A model generated the notes under the pieces. That model saw only the letters and a program-made list of their open reading frames with translations, was not told the origin of the DNA and made no database searches. The translations under genes were made by a program, and so were the position numbers. From Promethearchaeota archaeon (lineage in GTDB: Archaea; Asgardarchaeota; Lokiarchaeia; Sigyniarchaeales; SOKP01): a stretch of 33,184 nt of DNA. Shown here in pieces: positions 14,290 through 22,372 of this stretch; the stretch's first letter is position 1, and every line of letters starts with the position of its first letter. The DNA lies in the NCBI GenBank assembly GCA_004375715.1, contig SOKP01000121.1:1-33184 (forward strand), read 5' to 3'.

Positions 14290-14826
14290 TTATTTTGGAT
14301 CAAATTTCTGATTTAAGTTTTCTGGTCCTAATTCGAAGTTAAATTCAAGAGTAGGAATAATTTCTGATTTAAACTTAAATGTGTGCTTTCCTTCCGAAAA
14401 TTTCTCTAAACCTTCTTCATCAATTTTAATTAAAATGCTTATAGTATCTCCTAAAGCTATCATTTTTCCAGCAAGTTTTCCGTCCAATAAATCATCAACA
14501 GTAAATTCCTCAGCTTTCAGAAAAAATCTGAAGTGTCCTTTCAGTTTCTCGACATCGAAATCCTTCTTTGAAACATTTATAGGAAAGTCATCGAGATACA
14601 TTTTTCCATAATCAGAAAGATCAAAATTATTGATATCGAAATTTTTCGTGCTGAATCCACCGAGCTCAATATGCTTAGGAACAAAGATCGGCATTATTAG
14701 ATTCAATACTTTAATAAGAAGAGAATCTGCTTTTCCGTCGTCGTTTGTGTCAACGGTGTATATGGACTTCTTTGGCGGAAAGATTTTTTTAAAAAACACT
14801 TTAAGAGCGGAAATATCGATAGGCAT
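14290..14826 (-). CDS. Hypothetical protein with an EF-hand/dockerin-like calcium motif
   Basis: About 178 residues from the ATG at 14826 (a TTG at 14841 adds five residues and is less likely). Near the N-terminus 'VDTNDDGKADSL' matches the calcium-binding loop pattern DxNxDGxxD seen in EF hands and dockerin repeats, but only one copy is present. The rest is rich in charged residues and short strands ('LNLIMPIFVPKHIELGGF', 'FRFFLKAEEFTVDDLL') and ends in 'PTLEFNFELGPENL'. There is no signal peptide or membrane segment. I do not recognise the family. It lies in the same direction as the zinc-binding hypothetical gene, 120 bases upstream of it. Confidence 0.6.
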   Translation of the reverse strand: MPIDISALKVFFKKIFPPKKSIYTVDTNDDGKADSLLIKVLNLIMPIFVPKHIELGGFSTKNFDINNFDLSDYGKMYLDDFPINVSKKDFDVEKLKGHFRFFLKAEEFTVDDLLDGKLAGKMIALGDTISILIKIDEEGLEKFSEGKHTFKFKSEIIPTLEFNFELGPENLNQKFDPK

Positions 14827-14905
14827 AATTATTCTTACCAATAATATGATAATTTTTTATCTTTGTGTTAAATAATCATTATTTAATTAAAAAGTTATGA
14901 TACGA

Positions 14906-15955
14906 TTAAGGTGTTGTAATGATTTTTACGCACTTTCTTTCTTTCATTAGGTTAAAACCAGTTGAGATTAATTTCTCTAAAGGAATGACTTTAGTAATGA
15001 GTTTATCGACTTCTATGGCATTATTTGCGATAAGTTCAATTGCATCTAAGAAATCTTCGGCATAGCCTATATACGATCCTAAGATTTGTCTTTGGTATCT
15101 TACGATTTCATTTGGTTTTATTTTTGCTTCAGCCCGATAATCCTGTCCAAAACAAATGAGTCGAGCACCAGGAGCCCAAAAATTAGTTGCCATTTCAAAT
15201 GTCTTGGAAATCCCAACAGCATCAATTATAACATCCGCTCCCTCGTTGTTAGTAACTTTCATGATTTCTTTCTGCACATTCGTAGTATCTGGATTGATCA
15301 AGAAATCCGCTCCTAATTCTAATGCCTTTTGACCACGCCATTCATCAATTTCTATACTAATAAGTCTTTTGATTGGATGCTTTCTTATAACCGATTCGAT
15401 TATTAATCCCATAGGACCGGCTCCAATTATAGCCACATTATCGGATTCCTTGACATTTGCGATATTATGGCAGTGAACTGCACAAGAAAGAGGTTCTATT
15501 AAAGAAGCAGCAACTAAGTCAATTTTTTCAGGCAGTTTAAAGATGGTGCTTCTTGGCACCACGCAGAATTTCGCAAAACCTCCGTTTTGAAAGATTCCAA
15601 ATGTTGTTCCTAGAACCATATATTCGCATAGATTTGACAACCCCCTCCTACAATTAATACAATACCCACATTTTTCATTTGGATCAACAACAACTTTGTC
15701 ACCGGGTTTTAAATCTTGGATATTTTCACCAATTTCTTTAACTATCCCAACAAATTCATGCCCTAAAATGGTGTTATCAGTAGCAGGATGCCCTCCTTCC
15801 ACTATTTTTAAATCAGTTCCACAAATACCACAGGCTTTTACTTCAATTAAAACTTGGTCACTTTTTGTAATTTGTGGAATATTAACTTCTTCTAATTCTA
15901 TCTTGCCGCCATTATTTTCACTTTTATGAAAAACGGCTGCTAACATCTTTTCCAT
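14906..15955 (-). CDS. Zinc-dependent medium-chain alcohol/sorbitol/threonine dehydrogenase
   Basis: 349 residues with the complete MDR zinc enzyme signature. Catalytic zinc ligands are C45 ('CGICGTD'), H66 and E67 ('GHEFVG'), with E154 nearby ('EPLSC'). Structural zinc ligands are C96, C99, C102 and C110 ('KCGYCINCRRGLSNLC'). The nucleotide fold is marked by 'IIGAGPMGL' (about residues 174-182), and the acidic 'SIEID' at the end of the next strand favours NAD over NADP. The substrate could be a polyol, threonine or another secondary alcohol. The ATG at 15955 is preceded by a strong SD (GAGGAGA on the minus strand). It is apparently monocistronic. Confidence 0.9.
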   Translation of the reverse strand: MEKMLAAVFHKSENNGGKIELEEVNIPQITKSDQVLIEVKACGICGTDLKIVEGGHPATDNTILGHEFVGIVKEIGENIQDLKPGDKVVVDPNEKCGYCINCRRGLSNLCEYMVLGTTFGIFQNGGFAKFCVVPRSTIFKLPEKIDLVAASLIEPLSCAVHCHNIANVKESDNVAIIGAGPMGLIIESVIRKHPIKRLISIEIDEWRGQKALELGADFLINPDTTNVQKEIMKVTNNEGADVIIDAVGISKTFEMATNFWAPGARLICFGQDYRAEAKIKPNEIVRYQRQILGSYIGYAEDFLDAIELIANNAIEVDKLITKVIPLEKLISTGFNLMKERKCVKIITTP

Positions 15956-16163
15956 TTAGTTCTCCTCAGTTTATTCCTAGAATATCGATTTAGAACAGAA
16001 TTTACAGTATAACTATATGTTTCAATAATTAACTTTCCTTAATGAACTAAGGTATTAAATATGAAAAACCCCAATTCATAATACACTATACTAATTTTAT
16101 TGTTTGTAAATATGAGATAAAGATTAGATTAAAAAAAATAGATTGTTTAATTTTATAGGTTAA

Positions 16164-16658
16164 TTACAATTTAGCTCCGCAGTAAGCGCAATAAACTGCG
16201 GTTCCATCACGTTTTACAGAAGTTCCACAGTTAGAGCAATATAACCCTTTCTCTTGAGTCGGTGGTTGGTTGGAAGTTGTAACTTCTATATGTTTTGCCT
16301 CGCCAGTTTTAGTAGAGAATTTACCTCTCAATTCTCCCCTTGCCTTGAGATCTAATACTATTGCTCGAGCATCTTTAGTTGTTATCCCTGTGTTAGTAGC
16401 GATTTGTTCAATCGAAGCCGTAGGATTTTCTTCAAATTCGAGCTTAACAATGGTTCTTAACTTGCTTCTGCTTGTAAGCTTATAAATTTGGCTCGATATT
16501 ATTGATAATCCAATCGCAATCCAGATAAATCCAAGCCACCACAACCAGTTAAATATATTTTCAAGGAGAGTATTAAATCCCCAATAAAGAAACATACCGG
16601 CTATGATGAGAGAACAGATGCTAAAACCGTTCGAATATTGGTTTGATTCATATTTCAT
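16164..16658 (-). CDS. Membrane protein with winged-helix-like domain and C-terminal zinc ribbon
   Basis: 164 residues. Two transmembrane segments (12-33 and 37-57) are followed by a wHTH/PCI-like helical domain (65-115: 'ASIEQIATNTGITTKDARAIVLDLKARGEL') and a zinc ribbon (C141, C144, C157, C160: 'CSNCG', 'CAYCG'). Such two-helix membrane, wHTH and zinc-ribbon proteins are frequent in archaea and have no firm function; they may be membrane-tethered adaptors. The ATG at 16658 fits. It is the last of three genes in the same direction after the longin-like and roadblock genes, with a 190-base gap before it, so shared transcription is uncertain. Confidence 0.7.
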   Translation of the reverse strand: MKYESNQYSNGFSICSLIIAGMFLYWGFNTLLENIFNWLWWLGFIWIAIGLSIISSQIYKLTSRSKLRTIVKLEFEENPTASIEQIATNTGITTKDARAIVLDLKARGELRGKFSTKTGEAKHIEVTTSNQPPTQEKGLYCSNCGTSVKRDGTAVYCAYCGAKL

Positions 16659-16848
16659 GATTTATCAAATTTACATTTATAATTTTCAATAATTTTATAC
16701 AAATAATTCTTACAATATCAAAATGGATGCAATATATATGAGTCAAAGAGACCAATATTTAATTTTTCCTTCTAAAATAAAAATAAATGTTGATTTTAAT
16801 AGGAATCTATTGGGTAAGGTTTAAAATGAAAGGGCAAAAATTTACGTC

Positions 16849-17205
16849 CTAAGGAGGATTTACTGACTGATTTATGATTCTAAAAACATCTTTCACTTCG
16901 ACTTGGTCTTCAGTTAAAAGGATAACCAAATGTTCAAGTATTTTTATTGAAAGGATGTAATAGTTATCAGAATGAGTTATATTAAAATCTGGACTGTGTA
17001 GTCCTATATCTTCGGCAGTTTCTTCTGCTAATTCATAAAGCTGAGATATATTTAGTGAGATCGAGGCTTTATTAAATTCGTCCTCATTTATATATGATTT
17101 CATGATTACTCCATTCAGAGAAGAAATCAAGATGAAGTAAACTGACGGTCCTAATTCACTTACTAAATTGTTTAGAATCATGTCCAAATCTATTGTCAGC
17201 GTCAT
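16849..17205 (-). CDS. Roadblock/LC7-domain protein
   Basis: 118 residues that cover one roadblock/LC7 domain and little else: a first helix 'LDMILNNLVSEL', strands 'VYFILISSLNGVIMKSY', the long helix 'ISQLYELAEETAEDIGL', strands 'NYYILSIKILEHLVILLTE' and a final helix. Roadblock proteins dimerise and bind or regulate small GTPases (MglB in bacteria, Ragulator subunits in eukaryotes), and Asgard genomes have many. With a longin-like gene 101 bases upstream on the same strand and a GTPase gene 3 kb away, a role in GTPase regulation is a reasonable inference. The partner is unknown. ATG at 17205; no SD. Confidence 0.72.
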   Translation of the reverse strand: MTLTIDLDMILNNLVSELGPSVYFILISSLNGVIMKSYINEDEFNKASISLNISQLYELAEETAEDIGLHSPDFNITHSDNYYILSIKILEHLVILLTEDQVEVKDVFRIINQSVNPP

Positions 17206-17306
17206 CTATATTATTTTATAAATTTGAATTATAAATATGTTTGTGTGAGATTAATTTAGAGTACTAGTATCTCGTATAGTTTTTTTTATATCTTAAGATG
17301 AGCCGA

Positions 17307-18104
17307 CTATAAGAAGTATTTATCAACTACCAACTTGAAGTTATGAAACTGGTTCAGATCTCCATTAAAATTTTTTACGCTATCACTGAATTGATCTAAA
17401 AACTCCTCTGCAATCAAATCCGTATATCGCTCAAAATTATCCGTTTTCGGCGAGTTATCAATAAGATAAGCAAAAATTATGTCCTCTTTAACAGATATGA
17501 TAAATTGCTGACCTCCAAAATTGATCGCCTGAAGTGTATCTCCAGAGTTTTTTGCAATAATTTCGTTTGAAAACATTAAAATAGCTGAAAGAAAACCTCC
17601 AATTTGAATGTGATTTTCAGATATTGATACTTTATCGTCTCTAATTTTGGTAAATAATGTGTGTCCCGACGTGCTAACTACAAAAAGAGCAGACAACCCT
17701 TCAAAATTTGGAATTATTTTATTGCATGTTTTATTAATCAAAGATAAAGGTGCATTAGAACAATACATTTGGGCTAATGTTCTTGAAGCTGAACACATGG
17801 CATCGTAATCTGTGAGAGTATCCTTTTCAATGAGGTAGAAAATTGCAATACTTTCCGTATCAAGAGAATAGAAATGAATAGAAACAGTTAAAATTCCAAG
17901 AAGATCAATTATTTTTCCTTCTTTCTTTTCTAAAATATCAGGGCGATAAAGTTTTATTAGATCCTTCATAAGAGAACGGCTGATTCCTTTGTTGTAGATT
18001 AAATTAGAATTCTTTTCAGTTATCGATACTATTCCAACACCTAATATATCCATTGCGATTGGACTGTCCAATAATTTCTGATGACCTTTCTCTAATACTA
18101 TCAT
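17307..18104 (-). CDS. Longin-like two-domain protein (Asgard type)
   Basis: 265 residues that divide into two alpha/beta halves of the roadblock-longin kind. In the first (about 20-115), strands 'DILGVGIVSI' and 'ILTVSIHFYS' frame a helix. The second (about 137-240) begins 'LSALFVVSTSGHTLFTKI', a characteristic longin start, followed by 'QIGGFLSAILMFSNEI', 'FGGQQFIISVKEDIIFAYLI' and a last long helix. Longin domains occur in SNAREs, adaptor subunits and GEF complexes of eukaryotes and are plentiful in Asgard archaea. No transmembrane or SNARE segment is attached, which points to a soluble regulator. It probably forms a unit with the roadblock gene downstream. ATG at 18104. Confidence 0.68.
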   Translation of the reverse strand: MIVLEKGHQKLLDSPIAMDILGVGIVSITEKNSNLIYNKGISRSLMKDLIKLYRPDILEKKEGKIIDLLGILTVSIHFYSLDTESIAIFYLIEKDTLTDYDAMCSASRTLAQMYCSNAPLSLINKTCNKIIPNFEGLSALFVVSTSGHTLFTKIRDDKVSISENHIQIGGFLSAILMFSNEIIAKNSGDTLQAINFGGQQFIISVKEDIIFAYLIDNSPKTDNFERYTDLIAEEFLDQFSDSVKNFNGDLNQFHNFKLVVDKYFL

Positions 18105-18546
18105 TTTTTATTTTTTTTGTGGTCAAAATTTTTTTATTTGAACTAAAAAATAATATGAACCATAATATTTGAGGTAAAAATCCTATTTAAATGTTTGTGT
18201 TTTGTTATCAAAAATTTCAAACAAAAAAGATCGATTATTTCCAAATAATAAGTTTAATCCCTACTAAAAATTGATATTTCTTAATTTAATCTTTTATATC
18301 AAGACATATTTTTTTGCATAACAAATAAAAATTTTTACACCCAAATATATATTAATTTTGTTAACAAATTTTTAAGTTGGTTTTTTAAAGATATTTATTA
18401 AAATTATGACTTTGGGTCAATGGAAATTTCCCCCTAACATTCAAGTCCAGTTATTGGTATACATCGAAATATTATATAAAAATATTAACTAATAATAATA
18501 ATAGTAATAATAAACCGTAAATGTTTTCAGAATACTCAAACTCGGC
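18105..18546. other. AT-rich divergent intergenic region
   Basis: This 442-base stretch separates the longin-like gene (minus) and an SCP2-like gene (plus), so it should hold both promoters. It is very AT-rich, with many TATA-like strings (for example ATATATTAATTTT near 18344) and an AAT/AAC microsatellite near 18490-18513. I see no ORF of note, no RNA gene and no clear repeat beyond low complexity. Confidence 0.5.
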
Positions 18547-18975
18547 ATGATTGACTCAAATACCATTTTAATGATATTGAATTCCCTGGAATCGCCAAGG
18601 ACTTCCTTTAAGGTTACGCTAGATAAATTTATTAAGGAAGCAATCAAAATCGCTAATGTATCCGAGGACTTTAAAGACGAATTAGAATTATACGATGACA
18701 TTATTTATCATATCTACATCTATGATATAGATTATAACATCTGGATTAAGAAAAAAGGAACCTCCTTATCGTTTAATAACTCGTTCTATGAGGAAAACTC
18801 AGAAAATATCGATATTCTTCATTGCATTCTTACAAGAAGTATTATGAGGAAAATTTTAATCCGAAAAATGCAGGCATCTGATGCGTATATGAGAGGTTTG
18901 ATTGAGATCAAAGGTAATCTATCTGGAGCCATCCATGCAAGAAATTTATGGAAAACATTTCTCGCTTGTATGTAA
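18547..18975 (+). CDS. SCP2-like lipid-carrier domain protein (divergent)
   Basis: 142 residues with the SCP2 (sterol carrier protein 2) ending 'SDAYMRGLIEIKGNLSGAIHARNLWK', where the pattern 'A(Y/F)M.G.I.(V/I).G.L..' is shared with three further genes in this window. Upstream parts ('LELYDDIIYHIYIYDIDYNIWIKKKG') match strands of the same fold. SCP2 domains bind lipids in a hydrophobic tunnel; in archaea the ligand may be an isoprenoid lipid, which is inference. It is the most divergent of the four copies, with an extra acidic loop ('YEENSENIDI'). The ATG at 18547 has no SD. It is followed by tRNA-Arg. Confidence 0.68.
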   Translation: MIDSNTILMILNSLESPRTSFKVTLDKFIKEAIKIANVSEDFKDELELYDDIIYHIYIYDIDYNIWIKKKGTSLSFNNSFYEENSENIDILHCILTRSIMRKILIRKMQASDAYMRGLIEIKGNLSGAIHARNLWKTFLACM

Positions 18976-19062
18976 AAATTCTCTCCTCTCCTCTAGCGTT
19001 TTAGTAAAATTATTTAGAAACACATAATTAATTTATCTTAGACACGATTTTATCATTTTTAA

Positions 19063-19137
19063 GGGCCTATAATCTAGCCTGGATAGGGTACCCGCCTTCG
19101 GAGCGGGATTTCGCAGGTTCGAATCCTGCTAGGCTCA
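19063..19137 (+). tRNA. tRNA-Arg (TCG)
   Basis: Acceptor GGGCCTA (19063-19069) pairs with TAGGCTC (19130-19136, one G-U), discriminator A. The anticodon stem CCCGC/GCGGG encloses loop CTTCGGA, with anticodon TCG at 19098-19100. T-arm GCAGG-TTCGAAT-CCTGC. No intron and no encoded CCA. Confidence 0.93.
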
Positions 19138-19227
19138 CTTTTAAATAGTATCATTATCGTATCATTAATTTGTTCAAATTTGGATAAACTCTTAAATTGA
19201 CAGAACAATCTAATTACGGTTTAAAAA

Positions 19228-20037
19228 ATGGAATGGAAATCTGATTATTTTATCTACGATGAAAACAAAATTCATTACTTTCATGGTAATGAAAATGGAA
19301 ATAAAAACCCACTAATTCTCTTACATGGTGCAATGGATAACGGTTTATGCTGGTCTCCTGTGGCTCAGAAATTATCTGAAAACTATCGTGTCATCATGCC
19401 CGATGCAAGAAGTCATGGTTTAACGGAAATTTTTGATAATTCTTTATCGATTGATTTGATGGCGAAAGATATTGCAATGTTAATTCAGAACCTTAAACTA
19501 GAGAACTCCCAAATAATGGGGCATTCGATGGGAGCTCAAATGACAGCACTGATCGCCTCGAAATATCCCGAATTAGTGAGTAGAATTGTATTAGAAGATC
19601 CTGCTATTAGGCTCAAAAAAATTCCAAAACTAAGAAAGGGATTATTTAAATTTATAGCAAAGATAGTTGTCTCTATTTTACTTAAAGGTTCATACGAAAA
19701 ATTAATAGAAAGAGCTCACAAACGGAATCCCAAGTGGTCTGACGAGGAATTACAGCCATGGGCGGAATCTAAAATCCTTTTTAGAGAAAATAATCCAAAA
19801 ATGCTCCTGGGAATTCTTGATACTTCTCCTGATTGGAAGGATGTCATTTCAAAAATCTCGTGTCCCATTCTTTTGATTACTTCAGATAAAGGGATGACCT
19901 CAGATGAAACGGCACGAGATATAGTAGAATTAAGTAAAGATTGCAAATGGATCAAAATTGAGGGCGCGGGCCATAATATCCGTCGCGAGCAGTATGAGCG
20001 ATTCATGCAAGAAATTCAAGACTTCTTCATACCATAA
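19228..20037 (+). CDS. Alpha/beta hydrolase
   Basis: 269 residues with a full catalytic set: oxyanion-hole motif 'LLHGAMDNG' (HG at 33-34), nucleophile S100 in 'GHSMG', acid D220 ('LLITSDKG') and His249 ('GAGHNIRREQ'). A cap of helices lies between residues 128 and 190. The fold family includes esterases, lipases, haloperoxidases and C-C hydrolases, so the substrate cannot be named. The typical 'D(A/G)R.HG' turn after strand 4 is present ('PDARSHGLTE'). The ATG at 19228 gives a normal N-terminus. The gene sits between tRNA-Arg and a minus-strand SCP2-like gene, convergent with the latter at 32 bases. Confidence 0.87.
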   Translation: MEWKSDYFIYDENKIHYFHGNENGNKNPLILLHGAMDNGLCWSPVAQKLSENYRVIMPDARSHGLTEIFDNSLSIDLMAKDIAMLIQNLKLENSQIMGHSMGAQMTALIASKYPELVSRIVLEDPAIRLKKIPKLRKGLFKFIAKIVVSILLKGSYEKLIERAHKRNPKWSDEELQPWAESKILFRENNPKMLLGILDTSPDWKDVISKISCPILLITSDKGMTSDETARDIVELSKDCKWIKIEGAGHNIRREQYERFMQEIQDFFIP

Positions 20038-20068
20038 TTAGTTTTTGAATAAGTCGTCAAGAAACTGT

Positions 20069-20506
20069 TCACTTAGAACCGTTTCTTTTTCTTAAATATT
20101 TTTCAAAAATGCGAAAAAGCTTTATATATCTTAAACCTTGGGAGAGAGATCCTTCAACCTTAATTTTTCCTTTCATAAAAGCAGCAGTACCGCTTATTTC
20201 TTCTTTTAAAATTTTTATGATTAAATCCTTAGTAAAATTGATCTTAAATAACGCTTGAGGATTGACCCCTTTTTCGTAATAAAGTCTGCCGTCTGATACT
20301 TCCAACCAATAATTAAAATCTGCATCAACTACATATGTTTGATAAATATCATCGTAACCCATTAATTCCTCCTTGAGTTCTTCAGTGTTATTCATGATTT
20401 TTACAACCCCCTTAATGATTTTGTCTAAAACATATTCAAATTTACCACCGTTGTTCTCCAAATTTTCCAAAATCGAAATAATAGGGTTATGATTCGACAT
20501 TAGCAT
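20069..20506 (-). CDS. SCP2-like lipid-carrier domain protein
   Basis: 145 residues. The signature 'GTAAFMKGKIKVEGSLSQGLRYIKLFRIF' near the end and 'DADFNYWLEVSDGRLYYEKG' in the middle match the SCP2 fold and the other copies in this window. An N-terminal helical part ('FEYVLDKIIKGVVKIMNNTEELKEELMGYDD') takes the place of the equivalent helix in its paralogues, where 'EDLKEELEDMD' is the corresponding run. Lipid binding is expected; the ligand is unknown. The ATG at 20506 or the one two codons later (20500) could be used. It lies opposite in strand to the three other SCP2 genes, so the cluster did not arise by simple tandem copying alone. Confidence 0.72.
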   Translation of the reverse strand: MLMSNHNPIISILENLENNGGKFEYVLDKIIKGVVKIMNNTEELKEELMGYDDIYQTYVVDADFNYWLEVSDGRLYYEKGVNPQALFKINFTKDLIIKILKEEISGTAAFMKGKIKVEGSLSQGLRYIKLFRIFEKYLRKRNGSK

Positions 20507-20805
20507 AAACGAGTTGCTGATACCTCTATTAAAAAAGCCTTATTCCCATAATCTAGAAGTAATAGGACAGCTATATATTTGTTTTTATTCAGATAGAAGA
20601 GGATAATAATAATAAGACAGGACTTTATTCATCTTGAAAAACTGCTTATATGAAAAATAACCTCCCTATTCAAAAAACTTCTTCCCAAAAATTCTTGTCT
20701 TTTCGTAGGATAGTAGCAAAGAGCGTAATTTAAATAAAATTTTTAAATCTGGAATCACTTTTTTTGTTATAGTAATATAGATTCAATCTGTTTTCTATTA
20801 AAATA
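20507..20805. other. Intergenic stretch between SCP2-like gene and tRNA-Asp
   Basis: 299 bases, AT-rich. It should carry the minus-strand SCP2 promoter and the tRNA-Asp promoter (TTATAGTAATATAG at 20767-20780 is TATA-like but rather close to the tRNA). No ORF or repeat is recognised. Confidence 0.4.
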
Positions 20806-20882
20806 GCCCATATAGTGTAGTACGGTTAGCATTAGGGACTGTCACTCCTTCGACCCGGGTTCAACTCCCGGTGTGGGCGCCA
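20806..20882 (+). tRNA. tRNA-Asp (GTC), CCA encoded
   Basis: Acceptor GCCCATA (20806-20812) pairs with TGTGGGC (20872-20878), discriminator G (20879), then an encoded CCA (20880-20882). The anticodon stem AGGGA/TCCTT encloses CTGTCAC, with anticodon GTC at 20841-20843. T-arm CCGGG-TTCAACT-CCCGG. Six T follow. The other two tRNA genes in the window lack CCA. Confidence 0.93.
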
Positions 20883-21019
20883 TTTTTTAACCTATAATAT
20901 CAATTATTTATAACCAGCACTTTTTAATATTGTCGAAAAACTGACAAAATTATTCAAATCGAAGCCAGAATCCCCAAAGGCGTATAAAAACTTTACGATG
21001 TTTGTAGAGAAAACGATTA

Positions 21020-21032
21020 AAGGTTTTTATAT
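21020..21032 (+). promoter_or_regulatory. TATA-box region of the first tandem SCP2 gene
   Basis: The string AAGGTTTTTATATC lies about 90 bases before the ATG at 21116. Its counterpart AACCTTTTTATATA stands at a similar distance before the second copy. Both imply a leader of roughly 65-75 bases containing an AGGTT-type SD just ahead of the ATG. Confidence 0.45.
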
Positions 21033-21115
21033 CAAAATATCTTATCTATAATCATAATTTAATTTAATACTGAATTATAAAAAGAAATTAAAATTTAAAA
21101 AGAGGTTTAACAATA

Positions 21116-21550
21116 ATGGTTGATAAAGCATTATTAAAAGAAATTAAAGACGCTATAGGTGCTGGCGCTGCCGCGTCTGATGTGAAAGATACTCTAAAAG
21201 TTTACGAGCTCTTTAAGCAAGTAGCTGAAGAGAACGAGGACTTAAAAGAGGAATTAGAGGATATGGATATCACAATCCAGATGAATATAACTGATGCCGA
21301 CGCTAAGTTTTGGTTAAAAGCTCACGACGGCACTTTGGAATTTGGTGAGGGTGATGTGGAAAACCCATCGTTTACATTCTCTGCCACGAAAGAAATCGGT
21401 GCCGGAATGTTATTCGGCGAAGTTGACGCAACTAGCGCATATATGGCCGGTGATATCACCGTTGAAGGTAATTTACAAGACGCTATGGCCTTTCAGGAGA
21501 TAATTGAACTTGCCTTAGAAGCTCTTGAAGATATGTTTGAAGAATTATAA
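21116..21550 (+). CDS. Acidic SCP2 lipid-carrier protein, tandem copy 1
   Basis: A 144-residue single-domain SCP2 protein: 'EDLKEELEDMDITIQM', 'KFWLKAHDGTLEFGEGDVENPSFTFSATKE', 'MLFGEVDATSAYMAGDITVEGNLQDAMAFQEIIEL'. The last two blocks are the classic SCP2 strand-helix end. The protein is strongly acidic and its gene is richer in G+C than its surroundings, as is common for highly expressed genes. SCP2 domains carry lipids; with no sterol pathway in sight, the ligand in this archaeon is open. ATG at 21116 with GAGGT eight bases upstream. It shares about 83 percent protein identity (25 differences in 144 by hand alignment) with the next gene. Confidence 0.87.
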   Translation: MVDKALLKEIKDAIGAGAAASDVKDTLKVYELFKQVAEENEDLKEELEDMDITIQMNITDADAKFWLKAHDGTLEFGEGDVENPSFTFSATKEIGAGMLFGEVDATSAYMAGDITVEGNLQDAMAFQEIIELALEALEDMFEEL

Positions 21551-21746
21551 AAATCCAACATTTCCTTCAATTTTATACCAAAATTTACTTTTTCTTTTAT
21601 ATTTTATATTCAATTTTTTTTTTCTAATATAAGTTAAATCTAAAATTGGCTAATTTACCATTTGAAATGCGACAAATTTTGTAAACTAATTCTATGGTAA
21701 ACTGCTATAAATTCGTATTTCGCACTATAAATAATAAGAGAAATAA

Positions 21747-21760
21747 AACCTTTTTATATA
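21747..21760 (+). promoter_or_regulatory. TATA-box region of the second tandem SCP2 gene
   Basis: AACCTTTTTATATA about 95 bases before the ATG at 21851 mirrors the promoter of copy 1, so each copy appears to have its own promoter. The rest of the 300-base spacer (21551-21850) holds a T-rich 3' end at 21583-21624 and no gene. Confidence 0.45.
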
Positions 21761-21850
21761 GTAAAGAGTTATACATTATAGTATTTGTTTAATCGATCAA
21801 AATCATAAATAAAATACTAAACCAAAAAGTAAAATAAAGGTTGAAAAATC

Positions 21851-22285
21851 ATGGTTGATGAAGCATTAATAAAAGAAATGAAAGGAAAATTTGACGCCGG
21901 AGCAGCTGCCTCGGACGTAATGGATTCGTTAAAAGTATTCGAGTTATTCAAACAGATTGCTGTAGAAAATGAAGACTTGAAGGAAGAGTTAGAAGACATG
22001 GATATTACTATCCAAATGAAAATTACGGACGAAGATAAAAAGTTTTGGTTAAAGGCAAAAGAAGGTAAGCTAGAATACGGTGAAGGTGACGTAGAAAATC
22101 CATCGTTTACATTCTCCGCTACAAAAGAAGTAGGTTCTGGTATGTTGTTCGGCGAAGTTGACGCAACTAGCGCTTATATGGCTGGTGACATTACCGTTGA
22201 AGGTAATCTTCAAGATGCAATGGCCTTTCAAGAGATTATTGAATTAGCTTTAGAAGCGTACGAAGATTTAGCTGAAGATTTATAA
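21851..22285 (+). CDS. Acidic SCP2 lipid-carrier protein, tandem copy 2
   Basis: 144 residues, colinear with the preceding gene without gaps. Differences concentrate in the N-terminal helix (residues 4-38) and at the C-terminus (137-143), while the segment 78-136 is almost unchanged (two changes), including the blocks 'GEGDVENPSFTFSATKE' and 'GEVDATSAYMAGDIT'. This distribution suggests purifying selection on the lipid-binding core, or gene conversion, after duplication. ATG at 21851 with AAAGGTTGA upstream as a weak SD. Same acidic character and relatively high G+C as copy 1. Confidence 0.87.
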   Translation: MVDEALIKEMKGKFDAGAAASDVMDSLKVFELFKQIAVENEDLKEELEDMDITIQMKITDEDKKFWLKAKEGKLEYGEGDVENPSFTFSATKEVGSGMLFGEVDATSAYMAGDITVEGNLQDAMAFQEIIELALEAYEDLAEDL

Positions 22286-22372
22286 AAAGGCTATAATCTA
22301 ACCAATGTAAAACCTTACGCGAAATCATTATCTATTTTTTTTTATATTTATATTTTAATTCTTTTAATAAAT

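Noticed and set aside
18490-18513. AAT/AAC-type microsatellite, with similar TAA runs near 14217 and 20601
   Set aside because: Low-complexity AT DNA; no CRISPR-like spacing or conserved unit.
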